Below are positions 12,630 through 22,812 of a stretch of DNA of 64,000 nt, piece by piece. The stretch is from Marsupella aquatica. Lineage: Eukaryota; Marchantiophyta. The stretch spans positions 10,788,001 through 10,852,000 of the forward strand of contig OZ316892.1 of the NCBI GenBank assembly GCA_973895155.1, given 5' to 3'. Numbering within the stretch: position 1 is the stretch's first letter; each line of letters begins with the position of its first letter. A program made the position numbers and the translations under genes. The notes under the pieces were generated by a model that had not been told where the DNA came from, did not search any database, and saw only the letters and a program-made list of their open reading frames with translations.

Positions 12630-14305
12630 TACGGATCCCCATTAGGGGTCATTTCCAAAATTCCTGGCTCCACAGCGTGCCACATCATCATGGCATGTTG
12701 CAAACAGGAAGAGATTTGTTTTTGGATAGAATTAACTTTTGCATTTGTGTTTGTGGCAACTTTGCTGTAAAAACTGGGACGCCATGCCGTAAAAAGAATG
12801 TAAAAAAAACTGACATACAAATCAAAAGACATAAAGTTTGAGGTAAAACTGCTCCCATTAACGGTTTTATTTACATTTTGATTTTATTCAAAGCATGAAA
12901 TTTTCCTAGCAGCAATTTTTATTTGACATTACTGAGTCAAATCATAGTGAAAATTCATGTATAATATGGCGTTGAAAAGATCTTGAAGAGACGGTCCTAA
13001 TGAGCTCAGCACTATCACCATTCAATAAGAATTGAGTAAGTACTTTGAAAAATAAATTTTACACATGATTTTATAATCTCTAACGTGAATATAAATCTTT
13101 GTTGTACAACCCTTTAAATGTTGGCCCCTTACATGAGAATGAACCTAAAATTGACAGATTTTATCGAGTAGTAAGGAAATTATGAATTGTATAATTTCTT
13201 TAGCTTTTTTATGAACTTAACATTGATAGATTTAGTTGAGTTTTGAGGAGATTATAAGTTTCCAATGTTCTCTAACTTTCCAATGAGTGTGACAGTAGTT
13301 CATACTACAATTGGTTTTGTGATTGATGTTAATTATGGTTGCCTTGGTAAGCTTTGCAAATGTTTCAAGTGTCAATCAAAAATTGACTTGTCCATATTTG
13401 AATTTTTTTTCTTTAGAATTGGAGATCCATCTAGGCTTCGGTTTCTAGATAACTGTCTCTAAACTAACATGGGGGTCCACGGATTAAGTTTTTTCACATT
13501 TCTGTCCTCCATTGTGAGGCTTTTCTCGATTTCAGAAAAAAGATACTAAATGGTGAAACTTGGTGGATCCAGGTTTTGTCATGGCCAGTGGTGGTTTAAG
13601 AAAATAACAAATAATTAGAAACAAATTGGTGTCCGACACCATAATTAAACACCAAATTAATTACCTTCTATAATTAGATATAATTTGATTTGAGAAAATG
13701 ATACATAATGAAATACAAGTGGTGCCCAGCCTCAAAATTAGACTCCAAATCAGTTAGCATACTTGTTGTCTGGTTAGCAAGAATCATTTTCATTTGTAAT
13801 CTGGTTAGCACAAATAATCACAAATCAGTTTTGTGATTTGAGGTCACAAAAATGGTGAGCTGGGAAAACTGCAGGCAGTTTCAAGGAAATGGGGAAGAAA
13901 TGAAATTTTGGACATGACTAATTGGTAAAATTTTGTGAGGATCGATACGCCAATGCTAAAATTTAACCTCCCAAAAATGTTATGCAAAAATGCAGCCAGT
14001 TTTGAGAGATGGGGAGGGAAAACAAAATTCCAGACATGACAACAAAGAAACCTTTCTATGAGGTGAGAGATGACATGCCCTGGAAAATGGTTTAAACCTT
14101 GTAAGTACTTTGCCACTAAAGATGTTCTAATTAAAATATTGTCACTGTTTTTTTGTATTTATAAAAATGCCACGGTTTAGTATATGTATTACAAGTTTAT
14201 TAAGGTAACCAGGGGAGCTACATACTGAAATTGTGTCAGTTTTGTAAATACAAAAAAAATAGTGACAGTATTGTAAATTCAAACATCTTTAGTAGCAATG
14301 TACTT
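12630..14305. repeat. Repeat block A, related to 60275-62144
   Basis: Several ordered segments match the block near the right end of the window. These are GGATCCCCATTAGGGG with CCACATCA (about 12632-12685), a GGGACGCCATGCCGTAA segment (12776-12793), an AACATGGGGGTCCACGG segment (13468-13484), and a long-inverted-repeat element at 14103-14305. A sub-block at about 13090-13300 matches the other copy in inverse orientation. There is no long ORF, so this is probably an old non-autonomous element or a stack of them. Confidence 0.6.
14103..14305. mobile_element. Palindromic (foldback/MITE-like) element, copy 1
   Basis: The first ~73 bases (from AAGTACTTTGCCACTAAAGA) are nearly the reverse complement of the last ~73 bases (ending CAATGTACTT). 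They flank a ~55-base centre containing AAGGTAACCAGGGGAGCTA. No coding capacity. A second copy lies at 61940-62144. The similarity may extend a further ~25 bases outward on both sides. The target-site duplication is not clear, so the superfamily is unassigned. Confidence 0.8.
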
Positions 14306-15049
14306 AAAAACTGAACTGGTTTTATCTGTTGGAAATAGTTGCAAAGGCATGTTTTGGTCGAGATGCCAGAAAGAGGTGACAAAGAAATGACCACCTGTAA
14401 AATTAACTTTTGCCATTCAGAATAGGGAACTACTGATAACAGTGAGTAGTGATTAAGTGCAAGGCCTAGGGAAGAAGGCCCTGGCCTGCCGTATGCGATA
14501 ACCCAAACCCAGGCACCCTTTTAATTAATTATAGAAAACAACTATGTTGTAAGTGCAAGCACAAAAGATGTTGCACTCCCTGTAGATAGATTGCAATAAG
14601 TAGAAGCACAAAAGACATCACACTTCTAAGTAGATGCAGGCCAAAGGTGCTGGACATGGGACTCCTAAAAAATTACAAAATAAATATCAGGACAACTTTA
14701 TGTACAGTTATTGTGTAGCATGTTGGTAGTCTTTGGTTGGAACTGGCAGGTTGGGGGTCTGAGCCCTGCCCTCATTTGATATTTTTCATCAAGATGCGGC
14801 TTCAAGAGCGGCAACATTAGAAAGTACTTATTTAAAGTGAGAAATAAAACAATGGATGGGATGGCAGATAAATAAATGAAGAAAAACATACATGGGGGAC
14901 TCAATTAGATTGAAATTCGACAACCAACTGGCTTAGATTAGTTGGCTAGTGGATTAGCTTGGAACTGAGAGGTCTTTCAACACATAGAGGGGTGTGGAGG
15001 GTATATGTGTGTGGGTGGGATGGGTTTGTGGATAATGGATGTGAGTTCT
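14306..15049. other. Intergenic stretch, nothing recognised
   Basis: AT-rich sequence with no supported gene, RNA or structured repeat. Confidence 0.4.
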
Positions 15050-15281
15050 GATTATCTTCTTGGTATCGACCATACCAAGTCTCCATTGCACATGCTCAGT
15101 CTCCCTATTTCTCAAGTGGCTCCATAGCAATGAGCCTAGGTTCCTCCTCACAAGCAAAGTTTAACACTAACTTGCTTGTGTATATAGGACACATCACGGC
15201 TAACCTAACTAAGTCTGCGACTATGGTTAGTCTAAGTATAGCTACAGTTCTAACTCTAGATCTAAGAGTAAATGCCTAACA
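15050..15281 (-). repeat. Decayed Copia LTR fragment (minus strand)
   Basis: Read on the minus strand from 15281, it starts TGTTAGGCATTTACTCTTAG. It continues through TTAGGTTAGCC, CCTAGGCTCATTGCTATGG and GAGACTTGGTATGG, in the same order as the LTRs at 39901-40232 and 40410-40753. The 3' part is not recognisable, so it is truncated or diverged. Confidence 0.65.
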
Positions 15282-16722
15282 ACTAAAACAAATATAGGAC
15301 AAGTTGGCATTATTGTGCACTCTTCAATAAGTGCATGTATATAGTTATCCATGGTTTGCACTTATTTATTGCGGGATTTATTGTCTAGTGACAACCTACA
15401 TGCAAGGAAAAACTGCAACAAAAGGCTCAAATACAAGTGAAATGTAGAAAATATTGCAGAAAAAGCATTGGCCTTGTAGTACCCCACATTTTTTAATTCC
15501 ACAGTCATGGTAGTGTTCAAATTCGAGACAAATTCCAATATTGAAGCTAATTAGGGGGACTTACATAAAGTCATTTTTTCTATTTTGGTTTATCACTTGA
15601 TCAAATTAAATCTGGACTGTTCAATCAACCTTTTTGGGTAAAGTTGACTTTACATACGAGCAACAACACAATTGTCGTATGCTAACAAAAGCAAATATCA
15701 TCAAATATATGCTAAAAACTCGGTGTTCATTCCCGTGGAAGAACAAGAATGGGATGAAAAGATGTTTTAAAGTGTTTTGATTGGTTTAGAGATGGTACTC
15801 AACATCTATAAGAAAAATAGAATCTTAAACAAAACACATGCAATTAACAAAATAGGAACAAACGTGACATTTGTTGAATAATAGAATCTTAAAGCTTTTA
15901 GAGGTATAGTTTAGCAATATTTAACTCCATCACCATGTCTTAAGAAAGAGCTATGGCATTATTTGAGATGTTGATAAGTCAAACATAACCTTGTTATAAC
16001 TGCTCTCTAGGTTTCTATCATAAATCTAAGTTTAAGAAGTGTCTATGCTCACAAAACCCAAGATAAGTTTCGGATTGTGTGTATAGTAATGTGTCATTAA
16101 AATGCCGGCAACATGTTTCCTTCTTCAGCGATGCGCAATTCCAAAGGAAAACTAATGCACATTCAGTATACCGCAATCGTACTTCAAATCCGTGAATTAA
16201 GAATGTCGCTACTTCTTAACATATAGATTTTTCTTTCTTGATTACATGCAATACTTATCTTCCAAAGATAAGTCCTTCATGTAAATACAGAACTTGACAA
16301 CAAATGTTGTAGTTTGAATTAGGCATCGACCAACGGATCTTCTAATACATTCCACAAACTGTATTTTTAAGGGTTTTACTTCTTACGGTAATTGCAACAT
16401 GTATGCATTACCATATGAAGGAGGGGTAGACTCCTAGCACAAGTAATCAAATTCCAAGGCATACAAATCTTCCTTGCAAAATTGCATTACACATACAAGG
16501 GACAAAACTCCAAGATGAGGAGATGCAAATAACTATCCACACTGTCTCAAAATGAGACTGGTATCACAATAAGTACATGAGATCGCCCACGGGCTAAGGA
16601 GAATGAAGAGACATGCCTCCTAATTTCCTAAGTCTAAACTAAGTAAAATAAAAGTCAACGTTGACTAAGGGATAGTCAAATAGTCAAAGCTAAGTAAAAG
16701 TCTACAAAATAAAATACTAATC
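15282..16722. other. Intergenic stretch, nothing recognised
   Basis: AT-rich sequence without a supported ORF, RNA gene or clear repeat boundary. Confidence 0.4.
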
Positions 16723-18582
16723 TCATACTGTAATAGGAGGAGGGTTGACTACAAGTAGACGGAGGCGAGCTACATAACCAAGGGCTATCTTCCCTTTGGT
16801 CCTCTGTCCCTTCAAATACTGTCGACGGAAAAAGTCCTCACGATAACGAATCAAACTGGTCTTCCGGATGGAATGTCCATCCGATCCGATCCAAACAAAG
16901 TAATCCGATGGCCATGGAATGTCTGAAGCTGGAAGAGGGAAAGGTGCTATGACCTTTCTACAGTGATAAACCCAACTCCAAAGGTCAGGATTCTCAATCG
17001 TGGGTAGTCTCAGCTTGTCTATAGGTAGCCATAGAATACCACCAGAAATTGGAACCATGTCGTAGGTGTGTGGAAAAGGAAAAGACTCACGACCAAACAT
17101 AAGTGGAGGTAAAGGAGGTGCAAGAGGAGTGCGTGCATCGATGAGTGACATAATCATCCTATCAAACTGGGCGGGAAAGACAAAAAGAGGCTCAATGTCG
17201 GAAACAGAAGAGACAATAGGAGGCTGAGACATCAAAGGAGTAGGAGCTATAAATGGTACACTGGGAGGCTCTACAGTCTCAGGCTCAGGCTCGGCCTTGG
17301 GTATAGGCTCAGGAATAGGTTCATTTCCTTCCCTGGTAGGAGAGGGAAATGAATCATCAAGGGGTGATAGGGTGGTATCCTCAATGGAGGAAAATGGATC
17401 TGAAGGGGGTACTGGTGAAGGGGGTAAAGGCTCAAGGGTAGGAGATGGAGGGTGCTTAGGTGTAAATATAGGAGGAATGAGGGAATCGATAATAGGGGAA
17501 GGAATGGGATCACGTAGAGGGGGTGTAGGTGAGGATGGAGGAGGGAGTGAACGATTAGCGATAGGTACCTCCGGCTCATCCACATCCATAGGGTGATCAG
17601 GCTGTGGTGAAGGTGCAGGGGCTGAAACATGAGGGGGTGGGGCGGTACAAGACTCAAAAAGCAAAGCACGAATATAGTTAAGTAACTACAGAGGGGTACA
17701 ACTCAAGAGTCTAGTGGCCTCATCTACCAAATGCTGGTTGAAACTAGCCACACTAGCTAGTCGCTCAGCATTACCAACAAAATTAGTCCATGACGGGTAA
17801 GAAGTGGAAGCAACAAAAGAGGGAGAAGTCATCTCTGGTAATTCCGGTGTTGACGTCTGCTCCACTGGAGGGGGTCTTGGAGATGTCGTCGGTGGTGGAG
17901 TCGACAACTCTCTTGCTAACTCTGGCTGAGGGAGCTCAAAGTGTCTCGCTCTCCTCCTCCAATCGCTCAGCTCCACTAGTAACAAGCAGCCTCTCGAAAA
18001 GTAAATGTGCGCCAAGTAGGGTGTCAGATAGGTATCACAGGTAGTAGACAAGACAGCCACCTGCTTGGCGATCACCTCCGAAAGAGCTAAGGCCCAGTTG
18101 ATCCTCCTCTTGCCGGTCCATGAAACGATGATAGAGCTGGTCAAGTAAACCATAGCCCTAGTGGGTTTGGTCGGATGAAAGATAGGTACAAGGAATCGGA
18201 GTAGATGAGCTAGCTCCCAGTTCCTGCATTGATCAATCTTCCAACCAGACCTCCGGTCCCTGGTACCTCTAAAGTAGGGGACAGCCAAGTCCTCCCCAAC
18301 AGAGATCAATCTCTCTCCCTCCTGGCTCAACTGGTACACCTCAAAAACAACGGCGGCGGTACACATATCAGCTGAACCTCTAGTAGTACTCTGAAAAGTG
18401 CCAGCTCGGGGTGGACAAAGAAAATCGGCAATGATGGACCCATGCACCATATCCCAAGGAAGAAAAAGTAAGGAACTCAAGCCCATCTCTACTAGGTTAC
18501 TAAGGAGTCTAAAGTAAGCCTTAGGAACTGGGGGTAAGGTCACCCTAATGGCCTTACTAATTGGTAAGCTTCTGGTGGCCAT
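16723..18582 (-). pseudogene. Transposon-like plant ORF split by one in-frame amber codon
   Basis: Two minus-strand frames lie in the same phase: 298 codons from ATG at 18582 down to a TAG at 17688-17686, then open again to 16723. Together they would encode roughly 620 residues. The first half is globular, rich in W, R and L, and lacks repeats. The second half starts with a ~150-residue Pro/Ser/Glu-rich linker followed by a more globular tail with several W and Y residues. The layout resembles the abundant uncharacterised transposon-associated proteins of plant genomes, but I identify no catalytic motif. It is most likely a dead retroelement-type gene; a real gene with a sequencing error cannot be excluded. 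Confidence 0.45.
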
Positions 18583-18899
18583 AGCTCAGAAAATCTGAGA
18601 AAGCTCGAGAGCTCTCCTCCTAAAAACGGTTAAGCATTGAGGCTCAAGAATGAAATCTCAGGGATCTAAGGTAGCTGCGCTGCTGTGGGAGAAGAAATGA
18701 ACTGGAAAGAGATAGAAATGAAGGAGTTCTGATCAGGCGAAGCTCTCAAAATTACAATTTCTTCAATTTCAAGAAATCAGAGAGCATCAATGACCCAATA
18801 CTCCTCAACGTCTCATCAATGGCAGTTCAGAATCAGGGTGAACAATCTCTAGGCAGTTGCGCTACCATAGCAAGTGAAACAAGCTCAAATGGAGGTCTA

Positions 18900-19260
18900 A
18901 CGAGTGAGCACTGAGGGTCAAAGTTTGCGCCCTACTGCCGGCCGCCATGGACGTCCCTCGAAGAAAAGTAGAAAAATGTGATCAGGCCGGCGTGGACGTG
19001 AAGTTAGGTCGTGGCGGTGTGGACGTCCCAGACGTCCCTACGTAGAGGCCGTCCAAGACGTCCTCAAGTTTTTCATGTGGGCCGGTGCGGAAAGAGTCGG
19101 CCATCATTGGTGAAAAATGGTTGTCGTCCCGGCCATCCCTGTGTAGAAGCCGTCCAAGCCGGCGCCATCTTCGCCATCTTTGTGAGGAGGCCGTCCCTGC
19201 GAGGAGGCCGTCCAAGCCGACACCTCATTTTTGAATCTCCTTTCAACTTCTTGCCGTCTT
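18900..19260. repeat. GC-rich stretch with recurring GGCCGTCC / GACGTCC motifs
   Basis: Short motifs such as GAGGCCGTCCAAGACGTCC, GACGTCCC and GAAGCCGTCCAAGCCGG recur at irregular 20-60-base spacing. The tract lies just upstream (minus-strand sense) of the interrupted transposon-like ORF. It is probably part of the leader or terminal region of the same element, which is an inference. Confidence 0.5.
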
Positions 19261-19668
19261 AACGCCTAATATGTGAAAACCAGGGTGACCTTGACGTCTT
19301 CCAATGGTATCATTACCCATTTGAGCTTAAACTAACTTAATTTTGCTTAAAGGGGCTTATAACTTAAAAAAAATTAAATTTATGGTTTTGATACTTTAAC
19401 TCTCCTGTGGGAATAATCACCTAATTACAACAACATGGGTTGGAATCTAAAAATTCTAACTGACTTCTATGGGCCCTTGATTTTGTTGTGAAATATTAAT
19501 GTGTCATGCTTTAGGGTAAAAGGTTAAATGGGGTTTAGGTTTAAAGCTTAAAGTGCTTATAGGCCTCCTCTAGAGAAATCAATCCAAGAGCCGGGATCCA
19601 CATTTATTAGGAGTCTTTGTCACTCTTGATTTTGGGACAAACTATCAACAGCTTGAAGCCAATGATTC

Positions 19669-19818
19669 ACTTTTTCAGTCCCGTTTTCAGTTCTTGGTTC
19701 TTGTTGTAATGCAATACATTAGTTACAAATGATAGAAAATTTAACTTTTTCAGTCCCGTTTTTAGTTCTTGGTTCTTGTTGTAATGCAATACATTATTTA
19801 CAAATGATAGAAAATTTA
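19669..19818. repeat. Tandem duplication, 75-base period
   Basis: The segment from ACTTTTTCAGTCCCG at 19669 recurs at 19744 with two or three substitutions, followed by the shared TGATAGAAAATTTA. Non-coding. Confidence 0.85.
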
Positions 19819-20254
19819 TAAATTTTGAACTTTTTCTAACTCAAAGGTGTAGTGTAGCTACCTTGTAGCAATTTAGATCAACTGAACACTTTATCTAAAG
19901 TTATGCTTCATCGGAGGCTATTGCTTGTATTGGACAAGGATCGACAATATAAATACTTGGTCTTTGCATGCTACCAAGAATGAGTACTAGACATCATTGG
20001 AGAAGCAATGCAAACTAGAATTCAAGAACCGGACTCCAAAGCACTTCTTTAGCAATAATGAGCTTTGTGTGCATTTATCAAGATCAACCAATATTTACAA
20101 TTTTAGTTAAATAGTTCTCATGGTCAGAAAAATCTCAAACTTTTTTAAGAGGTAGTTATTATGTAGTAGAATCATCTATGGAAGTTTCAGTTCAGACCAA
20201 AATGTGGGTTGAAAGTTAAAATTAATTTAATTTTGTTGTTTTTAACATAGACGT

Positions 20255-20845
20255 GACTTTATCAACGTTTTCAAAAGCGTCCCTTGTATTTTTGGACGCT
20301 TTGTGCAGCATCCACCCAAGTTACCCAAGTTTATTGACGCTTTGGGAAGCGTCCGTGTTTGAAAGAAAAGAAAGAAGCAACGCTTTCGGAAGCGTCCACA
20401 AGTATCAACGTCTGACAAAAGCATCTGCTACCCCAACGACGACATCGACACTGATGCTGACTAAAGTGTCAACCAGAGCCCCGACACTTTAAAAGGCATC
20501 CACCCAAAAGGTCCAAAGACAGATGCTATTGAAAAAGAGGTCAAATTTCCAGCGAAGCGTCCGCAAAATTCCTTTGTATTTGGACACTTTGCAAAGCGTC
20601 CAAAACTTCCGACACTTTGTGAAATTTTTCATTTTTATAACACTACTACACTTTTGTTGAATTATTCAAAGCACTTAGAAGTTTAATAAAAGTCTGAAAC
20701 TTTGTAAGCATAGAGATTATATGTAGTAGAGTACCATGGAAAAGTTTCACCTCATTCTGGATTTTAGTTTAGAAGTTAAAATTCCAACAAAGTCACTGTT
20801 TATTAGTTTTAGCAAAACACTGACGCTTTGCAAAGCCTCCACCCA
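20255..20845. repeat. Cluster of imperfect GACGCTTT...AAGCGTCC palindromes
   Basis: At least six imperfect palindromes of ~20 bases occur here, for example near 20263, 20334, 20378, 20582 and 20820. They take the form GACGCTTTG-nn-AAGCGTCC, with decayed variants GACACTTT and AAGCATCC between them. Dense short subterminal palindromes of this type are known from CACTA-type DNA transposons. That assignment is an inference because matching terminal inverted repeats were not located. Confidence 0.6.
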
Positions 20846-21307
20846 AACTACATTTCCGACACTTCTAGCGGCGTTCGTTTTCAACATTTTACTATTTTTG
20901 CATTTTTCAAGGATAATCGTCTCTAAGTTTTATTCAGGACCCTTCAAATATAGGTCCTTCCTACTAACCTACATGAAGTAGAATTTGTGTCAATTTTTAG
21001 TGTGAGAAAATTATATAAGAGTATTGTTGTAGATTGCAGCACAATGAGCTTCACTTTGTAGAGAGGAACTCTATGTGTATCGAGTGAATTAATACAAAAA
21101 AATTCTTCTCCCTTCCTTGCATTTGGATGCTTGAGAATTCAGAGCAAAGAAGTAAAATTTTGTAACATGTTGAATCTTTGGAATGTGTAGAAGTAGATGT
21201 CTAAAGTTTTTGATGCATGATCTTTGAAGTACCTTTGCTTGAGCACGGGATGCAAAGATTGGCTACTTATTAAAGATTGATGACTTAAATTTGATCACGA
21301 TGGTGTT

Positions 21308-21576
21308 TGTTAGGAATTGACTCGAGTTTCCGACTATAGTTAGTTTGGCCTTACTAGGGTTAATTGACCCTTGGTTAGTTTAGGATAAGATCCACTTATT
21401 TAGGCCCACACATCTTAGTCCCCCTTGGGGGGCACATTCTTCACATGTTCAATCTCATGAGCTATGGATCCTTCAGGAGTTTCTCCATGATCGTGATGTC
21501 TTGTTGGTGTAGTGTGAGATTGAGTGCTCTCATGTTCCGCATTGCTGTCTAGTCTGGAGCTGACGGTTTTCCTACA
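21308..21576 (+). repeat. Second LTR family, copy 1 (solo or relic)
   Basis: It begins TGTTAGGAATTGACTCGAG and ends CCTACA, with TG...CA boundaries. It matches 39271-39626 across most of its length (CCGACTATAGTTAGTTTGGCC, CCCACACATCTTAGTC, GTGATGTCTTGTTGGTGTA). A downstream TTGGTGACTGAGAG may be a degraded primer-binding site. No internal coding region is preserved. Confidence 0.65.
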
Positions 21577-22585
21577 GTGTTATTATTGGTGACTGAGAGT
21601 ACCGGCTGGATGCAGAACTGATTGATTATTAGTTTCTCCACTAAGTACCTTTGGAGACATGTTGACGACATTTTAGTAATCATCTTAGTACATTAATCTT
21701 TTCTAGAAATGTTCTTATGGATATACCACCTAAGTCATATAAAATGAAATATTGGTGAGAAGTTACCTTGGTGTTTTCTAGACTCCCTCAAGATTTCATT
21801 GTGTTTTGTTAATTGTTTCCATTTGTTATTTTTGTTTACAATGTTAAACAAACATTCAAATCTATGTCTTGTTGAGCAATCATAGTAAAAGTCTCAAACC
21901 TGTGTTTTTGTTATCTTAGTTATTCATAAGTGTTAAATGATAAAAAAATCATTCCCTATTTGTTCTTCCATGGGAGCGAATAACAAATTTTTGACATTAA
22001 ATGCTTATTTATGTCCTTAGAGCAATACTACAATTGTACCCTCTCTATTTGTGAAAACATTGGGGTCTCACTATATGGAACCCCCTACATCACCTGGGAT
22101 GTCTTGAGGTCTCATACACTCTAAAACTAATTAATTTCTTGGAATATAATTTTAGACATGGGTCTAAAAAAGCATACCTTTTCTAAAAGTCTCAAAATTG
22201 GATTTTTTCTTACAACCAATCAAAAAAATCATATGCTGCATTGTCGCACATGGTGTGCTCTTTTTGTGGAAGTACAACATTTCATGGGGAAAAGATTCCT
22301 CTCCATTAGGTTGTGGTTTAGGAAAACTGTTTACTCCACTAGGGTGTGTTTATGCCAATTTTCCTGAAGTGTCAAAGGCACTTTGGGTACTAACTCCACA
22401 AATGTGTGCCACCAATTCCCATCAAGATCCACTCCCGCTATGTTCCCCCTACTCCCTGACCAATGGGTTTCATCTCTTTCTACTTATTCTATCTCAACCT
22501 CCAGGCATAGTCTAAACATAAACAGGTACTTGATTAAATGTGTCACGTTGTCACTACTGTATTCACTAGCAATACTTAGTTATTA
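21577..22585. other. Intergenic, probable internal debris of an LTR element
   Basis: Lies between two LTR relics. Short open frames at 22158-22515 have no recognisable domain. Confidence 0.4.
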
Positions 22586-22755
22586 GTGAGTGAAACTTAG
22601 GCTCATTATTATTGAGTCATCTAAACGACAAGGAGAGTTTGGTTTGTGTTAACTTTGTATGGTCCACATACTTAGAATTCAATAAAGTTCTTTTGTGTGT
22701 GCCCATGCATGTAGCTTCTGGAGATGTGAACCACCCATCTCTTGTGTTGAGTACA
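22586..22755 (+). repeat. Copia LTR fragment (3' half)
   Basis: Matches the right half of the 344-bp Copia LTR in order: GAAACTTAGGCTCATT, CAATAAAGTTC, TGTGTGCCCATGCATGTAG, GGAGATGTGAACCAC. It is strongly diverged and truncated. A little downstream, around 22965-23010, GGTTAGGGGGAGTAGCTGG resembles the polypurine region that precedes the 3' LTR at 48919. Confidence 0.55.
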
Positions 22756-22770
22756 GGTTTTGTGTTTGTT

Positions 22771-22812
22771 CGCTAGTCAAAGGCAACGAACGCATGTTGT
22801 CTTTGACTAGCG
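22771..22812. other. 17-base inverted repeat with 8-base loop
   Basis: CGCTAGTCAAAGGCAAC at 22771-22787 pairs with GTTGTCTTTGACTAGCG at 22796-22812, with one G-T pair. It directly follows the LTR fragment. There is no U tract, and a transcriptional role is not implied. Confidence 0.7.

Noticed and set aside
17271-17669. Leucine/proline/histidine-rich 132-aa minus-strand frame
   Set aside because: A shadow of the proline-rich linker of the interrupted transposon-like ORF in another frame.
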